Position numbers and translations under genes: made by a program. Source: Hymenobacter frigidus (GTDB taxonomy: Bacteria; Bacteroidota; Bacteroidia; Cytophagales; Hymenobacteraceae). Taken from it: a stretch of 64,000 bases of DNA. Below the pieces are notes generated by a model. That model searched no databases. It was not told where the DNA came from and saw nothing but the letters and a program-made list of their open reading frames with translations. Location: the NCBI RefSeq assembly GCF_014640435.1, contig NZ_BMGY01000005.1, positions 1 to 64,000 of the forward strand. Reading direction: 5' to 3'. This document shows, piece by piece, positions 9,288 to 17,273 of the stretch; position 1 is the first letter of the stretch, and each line of letters starts with the position of its first letter.

Positions 9288-9408
9288 AACCTCACCCCCT
9301 GACCCCCTCTCCCGTGGAGAGGGGACACCGGTTATGCTTCTAAAGAAACCGGTGATTAAAATCGTCAGGCTCCCCCTCTCCATGGGAGAGGGGGCTGGGG
9401 GTGAGGTT
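9288..9408. repeat. Palindromic element, family E (copy 1, intergenic)
   Basis: Arms AACCTCACCCCCTGACCCCC and inverse GGGGGCTGGGGGTGAGGTT, with a second inner pair of CCCTCTCC-type arms. It lies between tldD-like 1 and pmbA-like 1. The same family is inserted inside the RND permease gene at 23826-23934. Confidence 0.95.
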
Positions 9409-9416
9409 TTTTTGGG

Positions 9417-11066
9417 TTAAACCTTCCGCGCCGTGTTGATGACGTTCACGCCGTTGAAGCGCGTGGTGGCCGAGCCGTGGCTCACCGATGACACCTGCGA
9501 CGGCTGGCCTTTGCCATCGAAAAAAGTGCCGAAAATGCGGTAGTCTGACTGGTCGCAGCTGCCCGCGCAAGCGCCCCAAAACTCCTGGGTGTTCGACTGG
9601 TACGCCACGTCTTCGAGCGGCTCCGTGATTTTGCCCTTCTCGATGGCAAAAAACAACTGCCCGCCAAACTGAAAATTAAACCGTTGCTGGTCAATGGAAA
9701 AAGAGCCCGCGCCGGCAATGTAAATGCCCTTGTCCACGCCCTTAATCATTTCATCCACGCTCATTTTAGCGGTGCCGGGGCGCAGGCTCACGTTGGGCAT
9801 GCGCTGGAACTGCACGTCCTCCCACGACTGTGCGTAGGCGCAGCCGTCCGACTCCTTCTGGCCCACGATGTGCGCCTGGTCCCGGATTTTCTGGTAGTTC
9901 ACCAGCTTGCCGTCCTTGATGAGGTCCCACTCGCGGGTTTTCACGCCCTCGTCGTCGAAGCCCACCGCGCCCACCGAGCCGGGTTGCAGCTTGTCGGCCA
10001 CGATGTTTACCGCCTTCGAGCCGTAGGGCAGGTTTTTGGCTTTCCACTCCAGAGTGGCGAAGCTGGTGCCGGCAAAGTTGGCCTCGTAGCCCAGCACGCG
10101 GTCGAGCTCCGTGGGGTGGCCCACGCTTTCGTGGATGGTCAGGCCCAGGTGGCTGGGGTCGAGCACGAGGTCGTATTTACCGGGCGTCACGGATTTCATG
10201 GTCAGCTTGGCTTTGGCCTGCTTGCCGGCCATGGCAGCGTCGGCCAGCATGTCGTAGCGCAGCTTGTAGCCCACCGTGCCGGTGCCGGCCGGGCCGGCAA
10301 TCTGCTCGGCCGCGCTGGGCGTGAGGTACTCGTAGCCCAGACCCACCGGCGCGCTCAGCGCCTCCCGCGAGCGGAATTTTCCGGTTTTCGTGTCCACGGC
10401 CGTGGCCGAAAACGTGGGCCAGAGCCGGTGCACGTCCTGGTCGATGTACGAGCCGTCGGTGCTGGCAAAATACTTCTGCTCGTTCACCTGAAAAATGGCA
10501 GAGTTGATGTAGTTGGCCCCGCCATCCAGCGCGGCGGCGTTGGCAGCCAGCAGCAAATCCACTTTCTGTTTCACGGGCACCTCGAAGGCGCTTTGCTGAA
10601 TGGGCGTTTTCCAGCTCACTTCACCATAGCCCTGCTGGGCGGCCAGTTGCACGGGCACCTTCATCACCAGGCGGTTGGCCTTGGCAATATCGACGGCCAC
10701 GCGGGCGGTGGCGGCCAGGCTGGCCTCGGTCACCACGCTGGTCGAGGCAAAGCCCCAGCAGCCGTTCACCAGCACCCGAATGCCCACGCCGTAGCTCTCG
10801 GTACTCACAATGTTCTGCACCTGCTTCTCACGCGTGAACACGTACTGGTTGAGGGAGCGGCCAATGCGCACGTCGGCGTAGTCGGCCCCGGCCGTTTTGG
10901 CGGCATTCAGCGCCGCGTCGGCCAGCCGCTTTTTCACGATAACATCCGCGCCCGGCTCCAGCAGGCGGGCGGGGTCCACGGCGGTGTAGCCGAAGCCCGG
11001 TAGGCTCGGCAAAAACAAGGCTCCGGCGGCAAGGCTGGTCAGCCCCACAAAGTCGCGTCTCTTCAT
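9417..11066 (-). CDS. TldD-like metallopeptidase, pair 1
   Basis: A 549-residue TldD homologue. The zinc-binding HESVGH (HExxxH) is at residues 312-317, in the context GLTIHESVGHPTELDR. The N-terminus MKRRDFVGLTSLAAGALFLP looks like a twin-arginine signal, so export of a folded enzyme is likely (inference). E. coli TldD is cytoplasmic, so the leader is a notable difference. The start at 11066 is fixed by alignment to the two paralogues; the upstream extension reads into a family C palindrome. It forms an operon-like pair with the PmbA-like gene 176 bases downstream. Confidence 0.92.
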   Translation of the reverse strand: MKRRDFVGLTSLAAGALFLPSLPGFGYTAVDPARLLEPGADVIVKKRLADAALNAAKTAGADYADVRIGRSLNQYVFTREKQVQNIVSTESYGVGIRVLVNGCWGFASTSVVTEASLAATARVAVDIAKANRLVMKVPVQLAAQQGYGEVSWKTPIQQSAFEVPVKQKVDLLLAANAAALDGGANYINSAIFQVNEQKYFASTDGSYIDQDVHRLWPTFSATAVDTKTGKFRSREALSAPVGLGYEYLTPSAAEQIAGPAGTGTVGYKLRYDMLADAAMAGKQAKAKLTMKSVTPGKYDLVLDPSHLGLTIHESVGHPTELDRVLGYEANFAGTSFATLEWKAKNLPYGSKAVNIVADKLQPGSVGAVGFDDEGVKTREWDLIKDGKLVNYQKIRDQAHIVGQKESDGCAYAQSWEDVQFQRMPNVSLRPGTAKMSVDEMIKGVDKGIYIAGAGSFSIDQQRFNFQFGGQLFFAIEKGKITEPLEDVAYQSNTQEFWGACAGSCDQSDYRIFGTFFDGKGQPSQVSSVSHGSATTRFNGVNVINTARKV

Positions 11067-11090
11067 TGGTGCAGGAAAAAAAGGTGAAGT

Positions 11091-11178
11091 GTAGCGTGGA
11101 CTCTGCGAGTCCGCGCATGGGTTGATTGGAAAACACCTGGCCATTCGCCAAGGCGTGGACTCGCAGATTCCGCGCTAC
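11091..11178. repeat. Palindromic element, family C (copy 1)
   Basis: Left arm GTAGCGTGGACTCTGCGAGT (continuing CCGCGC), right arm GGACTCGCAGATTCCGCGCTAC. It lies just upstream of tldD-like 1. Confidence 0.93.
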
Positions 11179-11181
11179 AAG

Positions 11182-12375
11182 TTATGGCGTGAGCATAGTG
11201 CCGAAAGCGCCCTTTTGCTCAAAGGATTTCATGACTTGTTCCTCCAGCGGGGTGCGTTTCACCACCGCGTTATTCTGCCAGAAAGCCGGGTCGTAAGTGG
11301 TTTGCTTGATGAGCGCCAAATCGACTTCACCGCCCTTTACCGGGGCGTAGGTCACGCGGGCATCGGGGGTGGGCCGGCTGTTGTAGAAGTAGGTGAAGGA
11401 AGTGGCCTGGATGGCAACGCTGCGTTGCAGCGGACTTGTCACGGCGGCTTGATAATCTATCTTAATATAGTTAAGCACAGCACCATTTGGGGTCGGCTGG
11501 AAGTCCATTTCGAAGACCGAATGCTGGCCCTTGAATTTCATCACTGGATTGTTTATCTTAATGGAAATCAGACCGGGAGTTTCAAAGCGCACATGCAAAA
11601 TCTGGTGAGTGGCCTCGTCAATAATGAGGCTGCCCTTGGTCGTGAGGGGGGCAAGGCCGGGCCTGCTGTCGAAGCCAATCTCAACCAAGTGCTGGTTGCC
11701 ACTCTGCGTTACGCTAATCAAAGACAGCTTGTAGTATCGAGCGACATTCAGGCCCACAATGCCCCTTTGAGTGAGGCTGTCATCCTTCATATTGAAACCG
11801 ACCATTTTGGTGTAGATGGAAAAGTTGTTGAAGCTCAGATTCGCTTTCTTTTTAGCGAAGCGGCCGTGGGCGAAGGCGCTGCCATCCATGCCCGCATTGT
11901 TGGTGGCGGCGTCCCACACCATTTCCTGCACTTCGGTAGCATCACCGGCAATGCGAGTGATTTGCCTGTAGAAAGCCTGGCCGTAGAGCTTGCGGTCGTG
12001 GGTGCGGCGCATCTGCCGGTAGGCCTGCGCAATCAAGTCACCGAGGTAGCTGCCCACCTGCACCTCGGGCAGCAGCACCGAAGCCGGCCGCAGCCGGATT
12101 TGCAGCGGCCCGGCCGTGGCCACGGCCACCGTGTCGCGCTGGTGGCCCAGCTCCGACACCACCAGCTTGCCCGGCAGCGCCACGGCACCCAGCTCAAACT
12201 CGCCCTCGGCATTGCTGGTGGTGCCCTGCGGCGAGTTCAGCACCGAGATGCTGGCGTAAGGCACCGGCTGGCCGGTGCTGGCATCGAGCACCTTGCCGGT
12301 GAGGCGCTGGGCGGTGGCCGCCGGCCCGAAGGCCATCAGCAAACCCGTGGCAGCGGTGAATAAGTGGTACTTCAT
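11182..12375 (-). CDS. Secreted CarboxypepD_reg-like domain protein
   Basis: A 397-residue exported protein. Signal peptide MKYHLFTAATGLLMAFGPAATAQ, then a carboxypeptidase-regulatory-like beta-sandwich (RLTGKVLDASTGQPVPYASI..., residues about 24-95), followed by a 300-residue domain of unknown function containing repeated aromatic strands. The N-terminal domain is the same kind that begins SusC-type receptors, but no plug or barrel follows. It sits alone between TldD/PmbA pairs 1 and 2; the intrinsic terminator at 12486-12520 isolates it from the pair 2 operon. The start at 12375 gives the signal peptide. Confidence 0.8.
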   Translation of the reverse strand: MKYHLFTAATGLLMAFGPAATAQRLTGKVLDASTGQPVPYASISVLNSPQGTTSNAEGEFELGAVALPGKLVVSELGHQRDTVAVATAGPLQIRLRPASVLLPEVQVGSYLGDLIAQAYRQMRRTHDRKLYGQAFYRQITRIAGDATEVQEMVWDAATNNAGMDGSAFAHGRFAKKKANLSFNNFSIYTKMVGFNMKDDSLTQRGIVGLNVARYYKLSLISVTQSGNQHLVEIGFDSRPGLAPLTTKGSLIIDEATHQILHVRFETPGLISIKINNPVMKFKGQHSVFEMDFQPTPNGAVLNYIKIDYQAAVTSPLQRSVAIQATSFTYFYNSRPTPDARVTYAPVKGGEVDLALIKQTTYDPAFWQNNAVVKRTPLEEQVMKSFEQKGAFGTMLTP

Positions 12376-12485
12376 GCAGAATAGAAAGGAGGAAAGATGG
12401 TGCAATATAGCGTCCCGCGCCATGCCGTCAACCGGCCAGATGCAACCTCCAGGCTCGTGGTTGCCCGCGCATAGCCGTTCGAACG

Positions 12486-12520
12486 CAAAAAATCCCTGAA
12501 CCCAGCGGATTCAGGGATTT
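12486..12520 (-). terminator. Intrinsic terminator after TldD/PmbA pair 2
   Basis: Perfect 11-bp stem AAATCCCTGAA / TTCAGGGATTT with a 9-base loop, followed on the minus strand by a run of T. It begins about 20 bases beyond the stop of pmbA-like 2. Confidence 0.9.
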
Positions 12521-12540
12521 GCAGCCCGAATAAACAGTTG

Positions 12541-13875
12541 CTAAACCGCGTCCGACAAGCTGGTGAAGGTGAAGTCGCGAATCTTGAGCGGGGGCACCAA
12601 ATTGCCATTCAGGCGCACCGGCTTCCCGATGGCTTCAATGTTATTGAGCATAATCACCGGGCTTTCGTTGAAGCGGAAGTTCTTCACTGGGAACTTGATT
12701 TGACCGTTCTCGATGTAGAACGTGCCGTCGCGGGTGAGGCCGGTAAAAAGCAGCGTCTGGGGGTCGACGGGGCGGATGTACCACAGGCGCGTCACCAGAA
12801 TACCTTTGGCGGTGCCCTTGATGAGGTCGGCGGTGCTTTGGGTACCGCCTTCCATTATCCAGCCGTTGGGCCGGGGCAGGTCGGGGATGCCGGCTTTCTG
12901 GGCCCAGTAGCGCGAGGCGTAGAGGTTTTTCACCACGCCCTTGTCAATCCAGGTCGTGCGCTGCAGGGGCCGCCCGTCGCCGCTGAACGTCAGGTCGCTG
13001 ATATCCGGGTTCAGGGGGTCGGAGTAGATGGTGACCCGCTCATCAAACATCTTTTCGCCCTTGCGATTGCCGCCGCCCTTTTTGCTCAGGAAGCTGCGGC
13101 CTTCGTCGGCATTGCGGGCGTCGAGGCTTTGCATGAGCGCCCCAATTAGCGAAGTGTCGACGTTAGAGAGCAGCGCGTTGGGCTCCAGAATCACGGTGTA
13201 CTTGCCCGGCTCAATGGCGCGGGCCTTCATCGAAGACGCCGCTTTATCAGCCGCGATTTTCGTGAAGCGGGCCGCGTCGAACTTGGCGGCGTCCACGTAA
13301 TCGCCCGAGGCGTAGCCCGAGCCGGTGCCGTCCGGCGTGCGCACTGTCACGCTGAAGGTGATGTTGGAAAGCTGCTGGTACGCCTCCAGGCCTTTGGAAT
13401 TGCGTTTGGCCACGAAGCCCACCGAGTCGTTAAGAAACGCGGCGGAGCTGAGCTTTTTCTGGTCGCACAGCGCCATGCTGGCCCCAATTTGCCTGGCCCG
13501 ATAATCGGGGTCAATCGCGGCCGTGGCGGCGGCAAACGAGCGGTTGCCGTCCAGGTAAGCCTGCGGCCCGAGCAGCGGCATGTACTCCGGGCTTTCCGGC
13601 GCGAGGCGGGCAATTTCTTCGGCCCGCTGCACGCAGCGGCGCAAAGTGGCTTCGTCGAACTCGTTGCACGTCGCGGTGCCGGCGCGTTTGCCAAAGCGGC
13701 TTTCCACGGCCAGCGACACGTTGTCGCTGGCTCCGGCCGTGCTGATGGAGTTGCGCGCCGAGCGCACGTTGCCGCCCGTGCTGCCGTTCAGCGTCGCGTC
13801 GCACTCATCGGCGGTGCTGAAGCTGAGTACTTTCCTGAGGATGGTCTGGGCTTCGTCTTTGGAGAGAATGGCCAT
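12541..13875 (-). CDS. PmbA/TldE-like metallopeptidase subunit, pair 2
   Basis: 444 residues, closely similar to the other two PmbA-like proteins over the whole length (MAILSKDEAQTILRKVLSFSTADECD... to ...PPLKIRDFTFTSLSDAV). There is no HExxxH, as expected for the PmbA/TldE partner. Differences from copies 1 and 3 cluster in the middle third (around the DPDYRARQIG and DTSLIGALMQSLD stretches), consistent with divergence of substrate preference after duplication (inference). It is encoded 145 bases after tldD-like 2, with a family A palindrome between, and followed by an intrinsic terminator. Confidence 0.9.
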   Translation of the reverse strand: MAILSKDEAQTILRKVLSFSTADECDATLNGSTGGNVRSARNSISTAGASDNVSLAVESRFGKRAGTATCNEFDEATLRRCVQRAEEIARLAPESPEYMPLLGPQAYLDGNRSFAAATAAIDPDYRARQIGASMALCDQKKLSSAAFLNDSVGFVAKRNSKGLEAYQQLSNITFSVTVRTPDGTGSGYASGDYVDAAKFDAARFTKIAADKAASSMKARAIEPGKYTVILEPNALLSNVDTSLIGALMQSLDARNADEGRSFLSKKGGGNRKGEKMFDERVTIYSDPLNPDISDLTFSGDGRPLQRTTWIDKGVVKNLYASRYWAQKAGIPDLPRPNGWIMEGGTQSTADLIKGTAKGILVTRLWYIRPVDPQTLLFTGLTRDGTFYIENGQIKFPVKNFRFNESPVIMLNNIEAIGKPVRLNGNLVPPLKIRDFTFTSLSDAV

Positions 13876-13908
13876 GATTTCAATTAGCTGATTTGGTGAG
13901 TTAAATCA

Positions 13909-14006
13909 GAACGTAATGCTGAGCTTGTCGAAGCATCTCTACTACGCAAGTATACACTGTTGCAACGAAGCGGTAGAGATGCTTCGGCAAGCTCAGCATG
14001 ACGTTC
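13909..14006. repeat. Palindromic element, family A (copy 3)
   Basis: Arms GAACGTAATGCTGAGCTTGT and inverse ending GCTCAGCATGACGTTC; a variant of the family with CTGAGC instead of CCGAGC. It occupies the tldD-pmbA gap of pair 2. Confidence 0.93.
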
Positions 14007-14020
14007 TCTAGGGCAATACG

Positions 14021-15673
14021 CTAGCCGATTTTCCGGGCCGTGTTAATCACGTTCACGCCGTTGAAGCGCGTGGTGCTCGACCCGTGGCTCACCGCCGAGC
14101 TCTGGCTGGGCTGGCCCTTACCATCGTTGAAGGCGCCAAAGAGGCGGTAATCTGACTCGTCGCAAATCGCGTTGCAGGAGTTCCAGAACTCCTGGGTGTT
14201 GGCCTGGTAGGCCACGTCCTCCAGCATGCCCGTAATCTGGCCCTTCTCGATGGCGTAAAACACCTGCCCGCCGAACTGGAAGTTATAGCGCTGCTGGTCA
14301 ATCGAGAACGAGCCGTTGCCGGCGATGTAGATGCCCTTGTCCACGTTCTTCACCAGCTCGTCCACGCTCAGCTTGGCTTTGCCGGGCTGCAGGCTCACGT
14401 TGGGCATGCGCTGAAACTGCACGTCCTGCCACGACTGCGAGTAGCAGCAGCCGTCGGACTCCTTCTGGCCCACCATGTGCGCCTGGTCCCGGATTTTCTC
14501 ATAATCCACCAGACGGCCTTCTTGGATGAGGTTCCACTGCTTGGTTTTCACGCCTTCGTCGTCGTAGCCCACCGCGCCCAGGCTGCCGGGCTGCAGCTTG
14601 TCGGCCACGATATTGACGATTTTTGAGCCGTACGGAATGTTTTTCGCCTTCCACTCCAGCGTCGCGAACGAGGTGCCGGCGAAGTTGGCTTCGTAGCCCA
14701 GCACGCGGTCCAGCTCCAGCGGGTGGCCGACGGATTCATGGATGGTCAGGCCCAGGTGATGCGGGTCGAGCACGAGGTCGTACTTGCCGGGCGTCACGGA
14801 CTTGGCCGTGAGCTTTTCCTTCACCTGCTTGGCGGCGGCGGCCACGTCTTCGAGCATGTCGTAGCTATTCTTGTAGCCCACGATGTTCGAGCCCGATGGT
14901 CCCGCGACTTTGTCGGCGGCCTTGGGCGTTAGGTATTCGTAGCCCAGGCCCATGGGCGAGCTAAGGGCCTGCCGCGACCGGAATTTGCCGCTGGTCCGGT
15001 CAATGGCCGTTACGCCAAACGACGGGTAAATCCGGTGAATGTCCTGGTCGATGTACGAGCCGTCGGTGCTGGCAAAGTACTTCTGCTCGTTCACTTGCGA
15101 CAGAATCGAGTTGATAAAGGACACGCCCAAGTCCAACGCTTTGGCATTGACGCTCAGCAACAAATCAACCTTGTCCTTAATCGGAACTTCAAACGCATTT
15201 TGCTGAATAGGTGCTTTCCAGCTCACCTCCCCAAACCCTTTTTGCGGGGCCAGCTGCACTTTCTCCTTCTGCACTTTGGAGTTGGCCTTAGCAATCTGCA
15301 CGGCCAGCTGGGCGACCTTGGCAATGCCGGCTTCGGTCACGATGTTGGTCGAGGCGAAGCCCCAGGTGCCGTTGGCAATCACGCGCACGCCCACGCCATA
15401 GCTTTCGGTGCTGGCAATGCCCTGCACCTGCTTCTCGCGGGTAAACACGCTCTGGTTGAGGTAGCGGCCAATGCGCACATCGGCGTAGCTGGCCCCGGCG
15501 GCTTTGGCCGCGTTGAGGCCGGCGTCGGCCAGGCGTTTTTTTACGATTACGTCCGCACCGGGCTCCAGCAGGCGGGCGGGGTCAACCGAAATGCCGCCCA
15601 GGCTGGGAAAGCTGGGCAGGAAGAGGGCGCCGGCCGCCAAGCCGGTCAGTCCCACAAAGTCGCGTCTTTTCAT
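14021..15673 (-). CDS. TldD-like metallopeptidase, pair 2
   Basis: 550 residues. HESVGH zinc motif at residues 312-317, at the same position as in copies 1 and 3; Tat-like leader MKRRDFVGLTGLAAGALFLP. Strongly similar throughout to the copy encoded by pair 3 (shared EKVQLAPQKGFGEVSWK stretch) and somewhat less to pair 1, suggesting that pairs 2 and 3 are the more recent duplicates. The start at 15673 is set by paralogue alignment; the extension to 15712 reads into a family C palindrome. Predicted exported zinc peptidase acting with the downstream PmbA-like subunit. Confidence 0.92.
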   Translation of the reverse strand: MKRRDFVGLTGLAAGALFLPSFPSLGGISVDPARLLEPGADVIVKKRLADAGLNAAKAAGASYADVRIGRYLNQSVFTREKQVQGIASTESYGVGVRVIANGTWGFASTNIVTEAGIAKVAQLAVQIAKANSKVQKEKVQLAPQKGFGEVSWKAPIQQNAFEVPIKDKVDLLLSVNAKALDLGVSFINSILSQVNEQKYFASTDGSYIDQDIHRIYPSFGVTAIDRTSGKFRSRQALSSPMGLGYEYLTPKAADKVAGPSGSNIVGYKNSYDMLEDVAAAAKQVKEKLTAKSVTPGKYDLVLDPHHLGLTIHESVGHPLELDRVLGYEANFAGTSFATLEWKAKNIPYGSKIVNIVADKLQPGSLGAVGYDDEGVKTKQWNLIQEGRLVDYEKIRDQAHMVGQKESDGCCYSQSWQDVQFQRMPNVSLQPGKAKLSVDELVKNVDKGIYIAGNGSFSIDQQRYNFQFGGQVFYAIEKGQITGMLEDVAYQANTQEFWNSCNAICDESDYRLFGAFNDGKGQPSQSSAVSHGSSTTRFNGVNVINTARKIG

Positions 15674-15684
15674 ATGGTTGAAAT

Positions 15685-15799
15685 GTAGCGTGGACTCTGC
15701 GAGTCCGCGCATGGGTCTGTATTAAAAGCTGGAGAAAGCGTTGTTTGAAAATTAGCAAAGTCGACCATGAATCACGCGGACTCGCAGAGTCCACGCTAC
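15685..15799. repeat. Palindromic element, family C (copy 2)
   Basis: Arms GTAGCGTGGACTCTGCGAGT (continuing CCGCG) and inverse CGCGGACTCGCAGAGTCCAC. The arms are more symmetric than in copy 1. It lies between tldD-like 2 and pmbA-like 3. Confidence 0.95.
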
Positions 15800-15802
15800 A
15801 AC

Positions 15803-17122
15803 CTACACCGCGTCGGACAAACTGGTGAAGGTGAAGTCCCGAATCTTGAGCGGCGGCACCAGGTTGCCGCCCAACCGCACCGGCTTGCCAATGGCTTCCA
15901 GGTTGTTGAGCATAATCACCGGGCTCTCGTTGAAGCGGAAGTTTTTGACCGGGAATTTGATGACGCCGTTTTCAATGTAGAACGTGCCGTCGCGCGTGAG
16001 GCCGGTGTAGAGCAGCGTCTGCGGGTCCACGGCGCGGATGTAGTAGAGGCGCGTGACCAGAATGCCCTTGGCCGTGCCCTTGATGAGGTCGGCGGTGCTT
16101 TGGGTGCCGCCGGCCATAATCCAGCCGCCGGGAGGTGCGATGTCCGGTACGCCGGACTTTTGCGCCCAGAAGCGTGAGGTATAGAGGTTCTTCACCACGC
16201 CCTTTTCCACCCACGTCACCTTTTTCTGGGGGCGGCCGTCGCCGGCAAACGTCAGGTCGGGCACGTCGGGGTGGGTGGGGTCGGAGTAGATGGTCACCCG
16301 CTCATCGAAAACCTTTTCGCCTTTCTTGTTGCCGCCGCCCTTTTTGCTAAGGAAGCTACGGCCCTCGTCGGCGTTGCGGGCGTCCATAGCGTCCATCATG
16401 TTGCTCAGCAAATCGACGGCTGCGGCGGGCTCCAGAATCACGGTATACTTGCCGGGCTCAATGGCCTTGGCATTCACCGAGGAAGCCGCCTTATCGGCCG
16501 CCACCCGCGTGAGGCGGGCCGCGTCGAACCTGGCCAAATCGGTGTAGTTGGCAATGGCGTAGCCCGAGCCCGTGCCATCCGGTGTGCGCACCGAGATGGA
16601 AAAATCCACGCTCGTCAGCTGCTGGTAGGCCTCCAGACCTTTGGAATTGCGCTTGGCCACGAAGCCCGACGAGTCGCTAAAGAACCCGGCGGAGCTGAGC
16701 TTTTTCTGGTCGCAGAGCGCCATGCTGGCCCCGATTTGCTCGGCCCGGTAGTCGGGGGTGATGGCGGCCGTGCGCGCGGCAAACGAGCCCGGCGAGGCCA
16801 GGTACGTCTGCGGCCCGAGCAGCGGCACGTACTCCGGGCTTTCGGGGGCGAGCTTGGCAATTTCCTCGGCCCGCTGCACGCAGCGGCGCAGGCTGGCTTC
16901 GTCAAATTCATTGCAGGTAGCCAGCCCACTGCGCTTGCCAAAGCGCGACTGCACGGCCAGCGACACATTGTCGCTGGCCCCGGCCGTGCTGATGGAGTTG
17001 CGCGCCGAGCGCACGTTGCCGCCGCTGTTGCCGTTGAGCGTCACCTCGCACTCGTCGGCGGTGCTGAAGCTGAGGACTTTCTTAAGGATGGTCTGGGCTT
17101 CGTCTTTGGAGAGAATGGCCAT
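15803..17122 (-). CDS. PmbA/TldE-like metallopeptidase subunit, pair 3
   Basis: 439 residues, PmbA/TldE type without HExxxH. Same N-terminus (MAILSKDEAQTILKKVLSF) and C-terminus (PPLKIRDFTFTSLSDAV) as the two other copies. The middle segment is slightly shorter than in copy 2 (AAVDLLSNMMDAMDARNADE). Its stop lies only a few bases from the family C palindrome that separates it from tldD-like 2. Expected to form a heterodimer with the TldD-like protein of the same pair. Confidence 0.9.
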   Translation of the reverse strand: MAILSKDEAQTILKKVLSFSTADECEVTLNGNSGGNVRSARNSISTAGASDNVSLAVQSRFGKRSGLATCNEFDEASLRRCVQRAEEIAKLAPESPEYVPLLGPQTYLASPGSFAARTAAITPDYRAEQIGASMALCDQKKLSSAGFFSDSSGFVAKRNSKGLEAYQQLTSVDFSISVRTPDGTGSGYAIANYTDLARFDAARLTRVAADKAASSVNAKAIEPGKYTVILEPAAAVDLLSNMMDAMDARNADEGRSFLSKKGGGNKKGEKVFDERVTIYSDPTHPDVPDLTFAGDGRPQKKVTWVEKGVVKNLYTSRFWAQKSGVPDIAPPGGWIMAGGTQSTADLIKGTAKGILVTRLYYIRAVDPQTLLYTGLTRDGTFYIENGVIKFPVKNFRFNESPVIMLNNLEAIGKPVRLGGNLVPPLKIRDFTFTSLSDAV

Positions 17123-17155
17123 GATTTTTTAATGTGGAGATGCTGGATGAAATCA

Positions 17156-17257
17156 GAACGTCATGCCGAGCGTAGCCGAGGCATCTCGCTCGCCTCGTTC
17201 AACGATTGGGGTTACTGCGGCACGCGAGATGCCTCGGCTACGCTCGGCATGACGTTC
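17156..17257. repeat. Palindromic element, family A (copy 4)
   Basis: Arms GAACGTCATGCCGAGCGTAG and inverse ending CTCGGCATGACGTTC. It occupies the tldD-pmbA gap of pair 3. Confidence 0.95.
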
Positions 17258-17273
17258 TTACAGAGTCGTTCGA

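Noticed and set aside
9684..11003. 439-codon plus-strand open frame opposite tldD-like 1 (and similar long frames opposite the topoisomerase, TonB receptor, RND permease and kinase genes)
   Set aside because: Products are Gly/His/Val-rich without domains. They arise because GC-rich codon third positions leave the complementary frame open. The tldD-like gene on the other strand is unambiguous.
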